64,000 nucleotides of DNA from Hirundichthys speculiger (lineage: Eukaryota > Chordata > Actinopteri > Beloniformes > Exocoetidae): NCBI GenBank assembly GCA_018398805.1, contig JAGFBZ010000708.1:620001-684000 (forward strand), read 5' to 3'. Shown piece by piece: positions 1-10,567 of the stretch. Each line of letters opens with the position of its first letter. Positions within the stretch are counted from its first letter, which is position 1. The notes under the pieces are model-generated. The model did no database searches and was not told where the DNA came from. It saw nothing but the letters and a program-made list of their open reading frames with translations. Position numbers and translations under genes: made by a program.

Positions 1-400
1 AGGGACTTCCTCTGCAGTTTCGGCGGAAGACATCTCCACAGCTGACAGAGACACCGTGTCGTCCTGTGCTGCTACATTGCCTAGCTCACTTGGTGAGACA
101 CCACATCGGACCGTCAGACGCCGGAAGATGCCCTGGAGCTGGCTGGCAGAGGGACTGTTGTTCCAGCCCCCTTAGGTAAAACACACACACACAATTACAA
201 CAACAATTACACCCAAGATCTTTTCTTACTATTTCTAAAGGCTGTAAAATATGAAGCCTACCTGATGCTCTGATTGAGTTAAAGAGAAGCTCCAAGTGAT
301 CTTGGCTGAACCGGTAGGTGCAGACATACCGCTGGACTTGGAGCAGCTCAGGTATCATCAGCATCAGGGTGTCAATGTTGATTACAAACCCGATGACAGA
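1..400 (-). CDS. THAP9-like C-terminal exons, cut by the window edge
   Basis: Exon about 262-400 encodes GFVINIDTLMLMIPELLQVQ and TYRFSQDHLELLFNSIRASG, the C-terminal THAP9/P signature. The acceptor for this exon is not obvious. The next exon, 1-170, begins GWNNSPSASQLQ and continues open to base 1 with an acidic, serine-rich tail. The intron at 171-261 contains a CA-rich run. The gene continues beyond the left edge. Confidence 0.8.
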
Positions 401-1249
401 CAGGTACATTCAAAAAGAAAAAGTTATATTTCACCACTTGTATGAAAACAAAGACACCCTGAGGAAGCACATGGTCATTTTGTTCATATCTTGTTCATGG
501 AAAGAGATAAACTGATTCTGCCACCATATCCATCAGATGTGAAACAGCAAAGAGTGACAGGGAAGGTCACAGTCATAGATCTTTTGCTTAGGTGGCACCC
601 ATTGTGGGTAAACTGTACTGCCAATGTACTACTGGGAACAAAATTACTGTGTGCTCACAGGTTTGCAAACCTTATTTTCTTTTAGGATGCTGAACCAGGA
701 ACAGGAACAGGAACATTAAACCGGAACAGGAAAAGCTTGAAATAAGAACAGTACACACAGTACTTACCACTGACACCTGTAGAACCTGAAAAAGACTAAA
801 CAATTCAAATAGAAAAAAATGCAGACAGCAAACAAAGAAATTCACGAACACACACACATATATATTTATATACTTTTTTTCTGTTGTACTTTTAACTTTA
901 CCTTTTTAATACTCTATTGACGATGTTTTTTGTTTGTCATTTTTCAAGTAAAGCGTTTTTGTTCAACCTTACCTCCCGTGTTTTTGAGAGTGCTTTGGAG
1001 TCTCCGTCCCACTTTCTTACCTGCTGCATACGATAACATACCATATTGACACCTGTAAGAGCTGAAGAAACACTGAACAAAAAATATTTCCAACTTTAAA
1101 ATAACACTGCATCCAGAGGAAAAAAAACTTTGGATTAAAAACATAATTTCAACCTTAATCAGAACAAGAGAACAAAGCATCTTATGAACTCGATGCAGAA
1201 CATGGGAACTGAGTGGTGAATGAACAGTATAGTCACTATTTTTAAACAC
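401..1249. other. Intron of THAP9-like gene, no coding content seen
   Basis: AT-rich sequence between the 1250-1422 and 262-400 exons. Exon 1250-1422 connects in protein sense directly to exon 262-400, so this is interpreted as one intron of about 850 bp. Short open frames here have no family resemblance. Confidence 0.5.
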
Positions 1250-1840
1250 CTCTTTGATTGGTGAAGGGGTGTTCCATCTTTCACCGACAACCTAACCAAA
1301 TACTCCCTGGCTCTCAATAAGAACACCACCCTCTCTGCCCAATTCAAAGTCCCAAGAAGAGCTTTGAATCCTTTCGCGCGGGGATTGCGGCTGTTCATGA
1401 TGTCAAAGAGCCTGTCAGTCATCTAAAAACAAATATCTGTATTAACTTTAAGCATTTAAAAATATCTCCATAGGTGTCACAATGTATTCAAAATAAAAAA
1501 AAAAAATCTATTCATTTTACCATGTTAAACATTTTGAACTTCCCTCTACTTCTATGGCCCCATGCATATCCCTAATCACATTACCTCAATGAATTCAGCC
1601 GTTGCTTCAGTCTTTAAACTGTGAGTAGCCAAGGTCCCTGAGTGTGCGGAGAGCCACTGTCACTGAGCGACTCAAAGTTTGTGCAGCTAGGGAGACCTTC
1701 ATCTTCTGGTTGTCCAAGTGGACATGCTTGCGCGTGACTTTGTTTGCAACATGCAGTCCGTCCTTTGTCTGAACATTGTTGAGACAAACAATGTATTTCC
1801 AGCTGATGAGGCCAGTCGAATTCATTATTGGGCTGTATGC
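1250..1840 (-). pseudogene. THAP9-like downstream exons with frameshift
   Basis: Exon 1585-1840 begins AYSPIMNSTGLISWKYIV and runs through the conserved KMKVSLAAQTLSRSV block. It then meets an in-frame stop after QFKD, while the continuation EATAEFIE lies in the next frame, so one base is extra near 1617. Exon 1250-1422 gives MTDRLFDIMNSRNPRAKGFK, a hallmark of THAP9/P transposases, and ends NGTPLHQSKR before a GT donor. Apart from the single frameshift, both exons look well preserved. Confidence 0.8.
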
Positions 1841-2006
1841 CTTTAAAATCAGAGTCTGAATTAGAATCCTTCTTATTGTCACAAGTACAGACAGGAAAAT
1901 GTAATGAATCACATGCAGTCATAACTAGATAAAACGTACAATAAATAACAACAACAAAAAAAAAATAAGCCTAGAATAACAATCAGCATTTACCTGTACC
2001 ATTTAC

Positions 2007-2897
2007 CTGTAACATGTTGCGTGCAAGCTTTAGCATGTGGCAGGCATCCATCATGACAAACACTCTCTCACCAGTCGCTGGATGTGCAAAAGAGGTCTTC
2101 AGGGGTTCACGAGGGTTTGCCTTGAGGTCACATCCGAGTTTGTTGCACATGCTGATGTTAGATGCATGTCCCTCCATTGTCATGCACACCACTCTGAGAC
2201 CACGCGTATGAAGTTCCTCCAATGCATGGACAATCAAGACCTTTAGCGTTTCCGGTGAGAGAGCACAGGTCAAATAGTAACCTACCGGAGCTTTCCAGTG
2301 CCCTTGTATGCCTACCACCATAAAGATGAAGGCCTCAGAGGCAACATCTGTCTCATTTACTCCATCCCCCATATCCACAAACCCAGACATTGTTAGAGTG
2401 TGGGGGTTGTATTGCACATGCTTCTTTATGGCCATGGCATCCAAAACCAGTGTCACCAATCCATATTTTGCTGGGTCCTCCTTGTGCTTTCTTCCCAGCA
2501 TGTCCAGCATCATTTTATTAAGGCCAGGCTTTGCATCCACTGAATTCAGCCACCTTTGAAAAATAAAAGAAAGCTCATTATGTATCACAACACAGTGTGT
2601 GATGTGAGCTTTTCAATTGGTCATTTTCATTTTCACAAACATTGTCTGTAGTATTGAAGTGGTTTTAATGTATGCACTGGCTACACCTGCAGCCACAGAA
2701 CTAACTTGAATGTCAGTAATCAATCAGGCAACACTGAGAATACCGTTGCAATGTATGGGGATGTGGGAAAGGAAGATTTTGAGACTCTCTCAGGAAACTA
2801 TATGCCTTCGGACCATGAAGGTGTAGTGTGAGGGCAAACTCCCTCTGCTCCCTGGTGTACTCATGGCCCCTCTTTGCCAGGAGGTCTATGCGAAGAT
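2007..2897 (-). CDS. Catalytic-core exons of the THAP9-like transposase
   Basis: Two exons (2744-2897 and 2007-2553) join through an arginine codon split CG|G. The first contains the REQREFALTLHLHGPKAY block of P-type transposases. The second contains LVLDAMAIKKHV, whose D matches the first catalytic acid of the RNase H fold, then GHASNISMCNKLGCDLKANP and MMDACHMLKLARN, both typical of the family. The donor after LARNMLQ leads to the 1585-1840 exon. No stop occurs in these exons, so the break in the gene is downstream. Assignment of individual catalytic residues follows known THAP9 family patterns and was not computed here. Confidence 0.85.
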
Positions 2898-3006
2898 CTG
2901 AAATTCAGTAAGCATAAACTTATTAGTTATAGCCCTCTAAATAAGAAGACAAAGAGTTAATCACAGACTATAAACATAAATTTCCAAAAGAGTATTTCCA
3001 TTTCAC

Positions 3007-3217
3007 CTGAGTAGCATTCCAGCTTTTCTTTCAACTCTTCATTTATGAGGTTTTTCTCCCTCAGATCCTCAAGAAGAGCACTAACATTTTTCTTTGCCCT
3101 TCGTTCCCGGAGCATGCTGTTTCTCTTCTCACGCTCCAGACTCTCCACTCTAGCCAGGGCTTCACAAAGTCTGGCCTTTAAAGCGCTGGGAGAAGCAGGC
3201 AAAGCATAATTGTGGTC
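3007..3217 (-). CDS. Coiled-coil/leucine-zipper exon of the THAP9-like gene
   Basis: Opens with DHNYALPASP after a CAG acceptor, followed by about 60 residues rich in L, E, K and R with heptad-like leucines (SLEREKRNSMLRERRAKKNV, then ALLEDLREKN). P-element transposase and THAP9 carry an oligomerising zipper at this place, directly after the THAP domain and its linker. The linker is the small exon 3315-3416, and the phase is preserved between the two. Confidence 0.85.
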
Positions 3218-3496
3218 CTGATGGGAAAAGGGATGGAAATGCGATAGAGGTTTTGATTTGACCAGAGCCTTGCTGCTCTTTTGAGTATGAAAAATATTAC
3301 ATGCAAATACTCACAACATTACAATGAGGTTCAGCTTCAAGGAAAGGCTCAGGCAAGTGTACTGGAAGGCTTTCCTCTGCTTTCCTTGAAGTTGCGGTCT
3401 TCCTTGATGGTTCTTGCTAAAATGTAAGAATACAACATTTAAAAAAAATGTTTGGCATCATCAAGTGTACTGTAATTTATTCCAAATGATGCATAC

Positions 3497-3689
3497 CTTT
3501 TGTAAATAAGATGGAAAGTTAAAGACAGATGGTTTGATGCCATGTCTCAACTGGACAATTTGCCCAGTTCTGTCGAAGTCATTCGCCTTGAAATGTTTGC
3601 TGCATAGCAAGGACCGTTCGGTTGCCACAAAACCATCTCTTCTCACTGCAAGTTCCCACTCCCTCCTTAAAACCCGATCTTTGGGAAAC
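3497..3689 (-). CDS. THAP zinc-finger exon (C-terminal half of THAP domain)
   Basis: The reading frame begins with FPKD after an acceptor AG at 3690-3691 and continues with a W-E-L segment, the C and H zinc ligands in LLCSKHF, and ends with a GIKPSVFNFP block equivalent to the AVPTIF box that closes THAP domains. The donor GT follows an AAG codon at 3497. THAP domains bind DNA through a C2CH zinc centre; the first two cysteines would lie in an upstream exon that is not visible. Confidence 0.85.
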
Positions 3690-3721
3690 CTTAAATGTAT
3701 GAAAAGTAGTGAGAGACAGAG

Positions 3722-4982
3722 TAGGGCCCTATGAAATCCGTTTTATTTTTTCTCAAATTCCGTTTTAATTTTTTTCATTTTCGGTGTTTTCGGTTTTTAA
3801 TTTTTGAGAATTCCGTTTTTAAGGATTTTATGCAAATTTAACCCCAAAACAGTATATAAAGTAATGAAATATAGACAATTTATCCAATTATAACTGTAAA
3901 CTTTAATGTTTTTATACTTTTAAACATATTGTGTCCAACAAAACATTGTTTTTTTTTAACAAAAAAAATCTAGTTTTTTCTATGTAATAAATAAGAAAAA
4001 AATAATTCAAATAGGTAAAATCAATTTAAAGTGCAAAAAAGAAAAATTGCAACAGCAGTAAACTAATAATTTTAGTTTGTTTGATTTCTTTTGTTATCAG
4101 ACAGTTTGTCATAACGTACATGATATTTATCAGGTATGTCATGACAAACTGTGTCCGATAACAGAAAAAACTATATTTACTACAGCTGATGTAGATGCTA
4201 TGAAATCCAAAGCAGTGAACACTGAACACTGGTTGTGTGTGTGAGTGTGTGCCTGGGTGTTTTTTTTTTTTTCTTTAGGTGTTCCATCTATTACAGACAG
4301 CCGTTTAAATAAATAATTGTCAGCCTCTTTGTGTTTAGCTCAGTGAGTGACTCTCGCCTTTTTACGTTTGTGCTTTTCACTCATTAATTGATCCTCGTTG
4401 GAAGACCACGGGGCAGACCAGGACGCGCTGGAGAGGTTATATCTCTCAGCTGGTCTGGTGGAAGCGGCCGGGGGGGGGAGGTCTGAGCCTCTGCTGAAGC
4501 TGTTGCCCCCGCGAGCCGACTACAGACCAAGCGGGAGCTAATGGATGGATGGAACTGATCCTTGCGCGTATATTTTTGTGTCCATTCAATCGCGTGCTGG
4601 CAAAACTTGCAGAATTTAAAATTGCCAGACACATAATAATCTCGGATAAACTGCTCTGCTCTGTACCTGAGAGTAAACCGCTAGTTCCTTTGCTTCTTCG
4701 CCGGTTTCTCAGGTGCCGCTTCGAAGTGTTTTTTTTTTTTTCTATGATGAGGAGAGCGGGGGCAGAGAAACTAGAGTGTCCCCACCTTTTCGTGAACCCT
4801 CTTGGAACATTTTCTCGAAAGAAAAGTTCCTTTTAGTCCGGGAGAAAAAAAAAAGGAAAAAACTTTTACGCAAATTGCCGTTCAGTTCTGTTATATTGTG
4901 CATTTAAAGTGAATTCCGTTTTTAATCTCCAATTCCGTGATTCCGTCCGCGATTCCGTGATCGCGGATTCCATAGGGCTCTA
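3722..4982. mobile_element. Non-autonomous hAT-like element with TAGGGCCCTATG termini
   Basis: The left end TAGGGCCCTATGAAATCCGT is the inverted complement, with few mismatches, of the right end at about 4963-4982. Flanks are agacagag and acagagag, an imperfect 8-bp duplication (6 of 8). The interior is AT-rich, has no transposase, repeats the word attccg near its ends, and carries an RTE-type tail insertion at 4396-4555. It lies just upstream of the THAP exon of the P-like gene. Confidence 0.75.
4396..4555 (+). mobile_element. 5'-truncated RTE/Rex3-like LINE 3' end with ATGG tail
   Basis: The plus strand reads as the C-terminal GRPRGRP and RTRW segments of RTE-type LINE protein, followed by an LLPP-like AVAPASR stretch, and ends in ATGGATGGATGG at 4541-4552. 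RTE/Rex3 elements of fish end in such tetranucleotide tails. The short direct repeat tgatcct at 4389-4395 and 4556-4562 flanks it as a target duplication. It is nested inside the hAT element 3722-4982. Confidence 0.65.
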
Positions 4983-5129
4983 ACAGAGAGATGTCTGCAA
5001 CACACATAAACAAAATAATACTCAATTTATTAGCTTTATTGTTGTTGTATTCTAAGCTAGAAATCACTGCCGTCTAGGTCTGTTTTTAGAACAGGTTAAC
5101 TAACTACAGGCATGAAAATGGGTCAGGGG

Positions 5130-5520
5130 TTAAAAAGGTGAGAAGTGGGGGGGGGGGGGGGGGGTGGCTAGTGGTCCGTGGGGGGTACTACAGGTGGGCG
5201 GTGAGAGGTCATTAAATATGTTTTAAATCATCAATCTTTTTGTAAATGTGTTTTTAATAACACATTTTAGTATTATAAAATATTCATGAAATAATAAATA
5301 AAAGAACACTAAGATGAAATAAAACAAACCAGTTAAGTTATTGTCATTTTAACTTAATATGAAAAGTGTCACCTATTTGTTGACCCCTCACATAAATATC
5401 GGATCATGGTTCCTAGTCCTGTATGTTGATCACAGTTGTGATTAAAGGTTTGGGTGGACCGCGTATATTTTTCACATTTCAAATTGGGCCTTGGTATTCT
5501 GAAGTTTGGGAACGGCTGCT
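5130..5520 (-). mobile_element. hAT-type MITE, copy 1 (degraded)
   Basis: Reverse-orientation copy of the roughly 390-bp element also found at 12919-13307 and 49310-49671. The end at about 5499-5517 contains gaagtttgggaac. The other end is eroded beside a G-homopolymer at 5147-5164, and no clean target duplication remains. Confidence 0.7.
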
Positions 5521-5699
5521 GTAGAGAGAAGCTGAAAGGGAAGTTACAGTTTTACATGAGCTGTCCCTTCAACGCTAATGTGAACCGTGGTTGGATAAAG
5601 ATTCAGAATTGGATATATTTTTCAACAGATAAAAAGGATAAAATAATTGCCATTTGTGGTGGTGTAGTATATGGGCAGTGGCAATCATTTTGACAATTA

Positions 5700-5846
5700 T
5701 TTGCTCGCAGCAACATTTAAAAAGAATAAGAAAAAATAATTAAAAATGAACTATTTACTTCATTGTTTTGAAATGATGAACTGAACTAGTTCATTTTAAT
5801 TTCTGTGAACTATGAACTGCACTAGTTTGTGTAGAAAGTGAACTTG
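5700..5846. mobile_element. End of a hAT-type element with repeated TGAACTAGTTCA words
   Basis: Contains gaactgaactagttcattt, gaactatgaactgcactag and ends gtgaacttg. This is the look of a common fish hAT terminus made of GAACT/AGTTC words. The opposite end was not located. Immediately after it begins the segment shared with the Polinton right terminus (5847-6022). Confidence 0.4.
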
Positions 5847-6022
5847 CCCAGATAGTTGGTGTCCTCCCAGTAAACACGCTCTGGTCGTCTATGGTTTAAC
5901 TGGCGATCAAGCCGTTTAAGACGATCTCTGCTATTTTCTCAGGGGTTCAACTGAGGCCAAATAACGCTTTTTATACAAGAGTTAATTCCAGAGGTAGAGA
6001 CATTTGTGCACGTCCACATGTA
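5847..6022 (-). repeat. Segment homologous to the Polinton right terminal region (inverted)
   Basis: Aligns by eye, in inverse orientation and with few differences, to about 21835-22004. Shared words include tttaagacgatctctgc, attttctcaggggttcaact and tacaagagttaatt. It may be a leftover of another Polinton terminus. It starts exactly where the hAT end at 5846 stops and loses similarity after tccacatgt near 6020. Confidence 0.75.
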
Positions 6023-6598
6023 ACTAGGTGGGCGCCTCTTTTACGCGCCGACATGCAGGTTTACATGCCTGTAACTATATTAAGCTAGCAATACAACTAG
6101 CTATAAATATCAAGGATATAACCCGGACTCTGTCCGTCCTGTCAGGGTTTATTTCATTATATAGCAACCTGCTCATACTATAGGTTACCCCTTACTTAAA
6201 TCTTACTTGTGAAAGGTGATCCCACGAGATTTGGTTTGGATACTCCTCTTCAGAGAGCATCCAAATGCAGCACAGAAATCAGGCATCTTTTTTGAAGCTC
6301 GTCTGCAATTGCATCACGTAGAAATTTTATTTAGGTCGTAAAACCAACATTTTCAAAACATCTAAGCACCCTGTATCATAGCTACATGTGTGACGCTTTT
6401 ACAAAATCAATAAGTTTGGAAATCTGTCCATGATTCAGCGAATAATTCTACTTTGATATTAAGTTTGGAAATCGGTACCTCTTTCCCTCGTAAATATTCC
6501 TTCACCGCTGCCTAAGCTTGGTCTGTACCAAGATGGCGGCGCTTTAGGCACGCCCAGCCACAGTGGATGCGGCGTCTATGTATATATGTCTATGATAC

Positions 6599-7500
6599 TA
6601 ACAGTTCAGTCTGTTAAAAAAAAAAAAAAAAAGAAAAACTGGGCTGCATCAAAACTTTCAAGCCCCTTTGTTCGAGCCGTTGCGTGCTTACTCCATTTAT
6701 CATTAGATCTGCTCCATCCGGTCACTGTGACGTTCCATTCACCTACTGTTTATGTTGATGCAGCGCCATCTTGTGGCACAGATGTGTAACGACAATAGAA
6801 AAGTTTTGACCTCGATTATCAGACAACCTCCCTTTTTGAGATATTGATTTGCGTTTTTGTGCACAACAACATCTTCTGTACCATGTGAGAGACCAGAGAG
6901 GTTGTGTAAAAAGAAAAAAAGGAATCGCTTAAAACCTGTTTAGAGACTGTTACTAATTAACAAAAATGACTAAAGTTTCCCCTGTCCTGTACATAATTGT
7001 TCAAGTTACACAAACATATTCAGTTTCATCTTCCTAGTTCGACCAGCACTTTCACTGTCCTCTTCCTGTTCAGGCCCATGTTATTCTCCTAAAGTGACAA
7101 AAAAAATAAATAAAAATACACACACGGAATACATCCATGGCATATTTTATTATACACATATGTGATAATGTACGTAGAGAATTTATTTGGTCATGCATTC
7201 TTTGTAATTCATAGTCATTGATGTTCTTTGTAATTCATAATCATTCCCAAGGGCCATGACAGACAAATATTCAATGCGCCACAAACAGCTGTGGTTGAGA
7301 TCCAGCTGCCTGTGATTATAAACCTGTCCAGTAGGTGGTGTCGTGTGCAGATGAAGCTTCTAGTAATGAACCCTTTCTGGAACCGATCGGCTCAAATGGA
7401 TCGATGCCTCATGAGGCTTCATCTCACCATCACTACAGGATACTCATCTGCTGCAAGGTGCAGGAAATTTCAGCGTGTGTCAAACCGCTGCTGAATAAGT
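6599..7500 (+). mobile_element. hAT-derived element, left inverted copy
   Basis: About 900 bp matching 9541-10480 in reverse complement: T/A tract, the tttcaagcccctttgttcga region, the C-terminal hAT-like remnant near 6860-7000, paired copies of an aattcat word, and the gaaccctttctggaacc end. Another copy at 48668-49190 preserves a hAT dimerisation-domain reading frame that identifies the family. This copy is full of stops. Its right side is cut by the poly(T) start of the L1 fragment at 7501. Confidence 0.75.
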
Positions 7501-9300
7501 CTTTTTTTTTTTTTTTTAACAAAACTTTATTCCATAACTGACTTACATTACAGATATGAGAAAAAGAACTCACATTTCCATTTATGAAACCTTTGCTTGC
7601 ATCTGAAACATAGCAAGCTTGCAGAAAATACAGATATGTGTATAAAACATATTTTCCATTTACGTGTATGAAAGTACATTTAAAACTTTTCAAAAACTGT
7701 TTTTGCACTTGTAACAAGATAATAAACAGAGATTATTTAAAAAAAAAAGAAAAAGAATTACACAAAATAAAAGTCAACTTAAATAATAAAATAATAAATA
7801 ATAGTAGGGGTTGATAATTCAATTAAGGATCTTTAAGCAGAGCAACATTACACAGGATTGTAATTTAGAGAGCAAGAGACTTTGACTTGGTTTCATATAA
7901 ATCACATAAAGACTGGTTTACTTCCGATAGTATCTTCAAGGATGACAAATAATTTTTGATTTCATTTTTAAAACAGACTATGGAGGGTTTGCTGTTTTTC
8001 CATTTATTTTTGTGTATATGATATTTCCCCATAATGAAAATTATTTTCTCCATTTTAGATGTATTATTTGGCAGACCATCCATATAGACCATCACCTGAA
8101 ACTTATTTAACACAGAACTGTTGATTTCAATATTTAACCAGCTATAAACATCTTTCCAGAAAAGCTGTGTGATCGAACAAGAAAAGAACAAGTGTTCAAT
8201 CGTTTCATGTTCTATCATACAAAATACACAGGGATTTGCTTCGAACTTAAACCTTTTCCTTAAGGTTTCAGCAGAAGGATAGATATTGTTTATTATTTTG
8301 AAATGAACTTCTTTTACTTTGGGTAGAATTGGCCATTTAAGATAGCTACAATATGTCTTCTTCAACGTCATTTCATTATCTGCTATATTTACTTTTGTTG
8401 ATTTTTTAAAATCATGAAATAGCTTCTCTTTCAACACATTTCCCAGTACTTTATTGTTACATCTTTTTTCACCAAACTTCACTTGACCTATTTTTAAATC
8501 GGGCAGTTTAACAGACACATTTGAGTGTGTGAGGATATTTTTAATCATGTGTAGTAAGGGGAGTGGAATTGCTCGACAAATTCGATTAAATTCTCTATAT
8601 GAACATTTTAAACTAAACTTTTCTACAAATGAATTCAGTTGCAATAGATTGCCATTTATATCCATTAAGTCAATAACATATAGAACTTTTTTATCATGCC
8701 ATTCTTGTTTAAATAAGGTCTTCCTGTTAATAGTGATGGTTCTATTATTCCATAAGGTAGAGCTGTGGGGTGTGAAGTTGTGAGTGAACATCATTTTCCA
8801 GTACAGCAGTATTTGTCTATGAAAGTCAGACAATTTGATTGGCAGTTTAGTTATATCAAAGTCACATCTGGGCAAAAATTCTAATCCTCCAACATTTTGG
8901 AAGAGACATTTGGGTATATGGAACCAAATAGAATTGGGTTTTGCCAAATACGCTTTAATCCAGTTCAACTTGAATACACCAATCATAGATTCAAATTCAG
9001 CAGCTTTCAATCCACCATTTTTATATTCTTTAGTCATCACAGATTTTTTGAGGTAGTGGGTCTTATTTTTCCAAATGCAATTAAAAATGATGGAGTTTAC
9101 CTTTTTAATCATTTGAGGAGGAACATAAAAGGCTTGACAAGGATACATTAGTTTTGATATGCCTTCGGCTTTTGTCAATAAGATTCTGCCAAGAATAGAC
9201 AGATCTCTAGTAAGCCAAAAGTTAAGAGATTTTTTCATATCATCTATTTTCCCTTCTATGTTTAGTAGTTGTCTTTTATTACTACATTTAGATATTGTTC
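7501..9300 (-). mobile_element. 5'-truncated L1-clade LINE with poly(A) tail
   Basis: On the minus strand: the ORF2 C-terminal coding region (7865-9238), a 3' UTR of about 350 bp, and a poly(A) tail seen as poly(T) at 7502-7518. The left junction falls exactly inside the hAT-derived copy 6599-7500, as expected for target-primed insertion. The 5' end is lost near 9300, next to a fold-back terminus. Confidence 0.8.
7865..9238 (-). CDS. L1-type ORF2 C-terminal region (partial)
   Basis: A 457-codon open frame without stops. It begins with WLTRDLSILGRILLTKAEGI, the post-RT segment of fish L1/Tx1-like ORF2, continues with WKNKTHYLKKSV and the GGL motif, and ends with a C-x2-C...H...C cluster (CVFCMIEHETIEHLFFSC) followed by FW, typical of the L1 C-terminus. 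Endonuclease and reverse transcriptase domains are absent because the insertion is 5' truncated. The product would have served retrotransposition; this remnant cannot act alone. The long open frame suggests a fairly recent insertion. Confidence 0.85.
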   Translation of the reverse strand: MKKSLNFWLTRDLSILGRILLTKAEGISKLMYPCQAFYVPPQMIKKVNSIIFNCIWKNKTHYLKKSVMTKEYKNGGLKAAEFESMIGVFKLNWIKAYLAKPNSIWFHIPKCLFQNVGGLEFLPRCDFDITKLPIKLSDFHRQILLYWKMMFTHNFTPHSSTLWNNRTITINRKTLFKQEWHDKKVLYVIDLMDINGNLLQLNSFVEKFSLKCSYREFNRICRAIPLPLLHMIKNILTHSNVSVKLPDLKIGQVKFGEKRCNNKVLGNVLKEKLFHDFKKSTKVNIADNEMTLKKTYCSYLKWPILPKVKEVHFKIINNIYPSAETLRKRFKFEANPCVFCMIEHETIEHLFFSCSITQLFWKDVYSWLNIEINSSVLNKFQVMVYMDGLPNNTSKMEKIIFIMGKYHIHKNKWKNSKPSIVCFKNEIKNYLSSLKILSEVNQSLCDLYETKSKSLAL

Positions 9301-9440
9301 AACCTAAATATTTTACTTTTCGTCTTTCGTTTTTAAATCCAACATAAAAAACAAAAAATGCCCGGTTTTTCGTATTTCAATTTTAGACTTGGATCAAAAT
9401 TAGGAAATTAAAAAATGGGCCACGGGACCGAAGTTCTTTT
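9301..9440. repeat. Fold-back element terminus, solo copy
   Basis: The tttcaattttagacttggatc region matches in inverse orientation about 10585-10680 and in direct orientation about 11306-11346. It is the third copy of the terminal arm of the fold-back family at 10568-11356, with its partner probably lost at the L1 junction. Confidence 0.65.
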
Positions 9441-9540
9441 TAATATTCTAACTGGTCCAGTTTACGTGACCCGGAAGTGGCTTTGTGCGGCAGTTCCGGT
9501 AACATGGCGGCGCTAGAATCAAATACTAGTTTGATCAAGG

Positions 9541-10480
9541 ACTTATTCAGCAGCGGTTTGACACACGCTGAAATTTCCTGCACGTTGCAGCAGATGAGTA
9601 TCCTGTAGTGATGGTGAGATGAAGCTTCATGAGGCATCGAACCATTTGAGCCGATCGGTTCCAGAAAGGGTTCATTACTAGAAGCTTCACCTGCACACGA
9701 CACCACCTACTGGCCGAGTGTATAATCACAGGCAGCTGGATCTCAACCACAGCTGGTTGTGGCGCATTGAATATTTGTCTGTCATGGCCCTTGGGAATGA
9801 TTATGAATTACAAAGAACATCAATGACTATGAATTACAAAGAATGCATGACCAAATAAATTCTCTACATACATTATCACATATGTGTATAATAAAATATA
9901 CCATGGATGAGTTCTGTGTGTAAAGTTTCCCAGTATGGAAGTATCATATGTGGCAGGTTGTGTAATGTTTTTTCTTTTTTGGCACTTCAGGAGAATAGCA
10001 TGGGCCTGAGCAGGCAGAGGACAGTGAAAGTGCTGGTCAAACTAGGAAGATGGAACTGAATATGTTTGTGTAACTTGAACGATGATATACAGGACAGGGG
10101 AAACTTTAGTCATTTTTATTAAGAAGTAACAGTCTCTCAACAGCTTTTCAGCAATTCCTTTTTTTATTTTTTTAACACAACCTCTCTGGACTTTCACATG
10201 GTACAGAAGATGTTGTTGTGCACAAAGGCGCAAATAATATTTTCAAAAAGGAGGTTGTCTGACAATCGAGGTCAAAACTTTTCTACTGTCGTTACACATC
10301 TGCGCCACAAGATGGCGCTGCAGCGATGTAAACAGTAGGTGAATGGAACGTCACAGTGAACGGATGGAACAGATCTAATGATAAATGGAGTAAGCACGCG
10401 ATGGCTCGAACAAAGGGGCTTGAAAGTTTTGATGCAGCCCAGTTTTTTTTTTTTTTTTTTTTAAACAGACTGAATTGTTA
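9541..10480 (-). mobile_element. hAT-derived element, right inverted copy
   Basis: Reverse-complement partner of 6599-7500, clearly the same family. It contains the agatgaagcttcatgagg stretch typical of hAT ends, and a minus-strand remnant near 10042-10233 corresponding to the hAT C-terminal region of copy 48668-49190 but with the conserved residues lost. It is itself bracketed by a shorter inverted repeat (9300-9500 against 10500-10680). Confidence 0.75.
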
Positions 10481-10567
10481 ATATTGCTAGCCGGGTTGCT
10501 ACCGGAACTGCTGCGCACAAAGCCCCTTCCGGGTCACGTCAACCAGACAAATTCAATAATAAAAAGA

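Larger units (their letters stand above)
1..3689 (-). pseudogene. P-element/THAP9-like transposase gene, multi-exon, frameshifted, 3' end beyond window
   Basis: Nine exon-like blocks on the minus strand read in order as a THAP9/P-element transposase. Approximate exons: 3497-3689 (THAP), 3315-3416, 3007-3217 (coiled coil), 2744-2897, 2007-2553 (catalytic), 1585-1840, 1250-1422, 262-400 and 1-170. Most borders are GT/AG and the codon phase carries across junctions. The family product is a DNA-binding cut-and-paste transposase of the P superfamily; vertebrate THAP9 is its domesticated relative. The first half of the THAP domain with the initiator is not found upstream, where a hAT element (3722-4982) begins 33 bases beyond the exon. 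An extra base in the 1585-1840 exon breaks the frame, so this copy is probably inactive. Family identity is confident; whether it is a transposon copy or a decayed host gene is open. Confidence 0.85.

Noticed and set aside
7291..7494. Repeated 67-68-codon frames also seen at 9547-9750
   Set aside because: They are terminal, non-coding parts of the hAT-derived element; similarity reflects repeat identity, not protein conservation.
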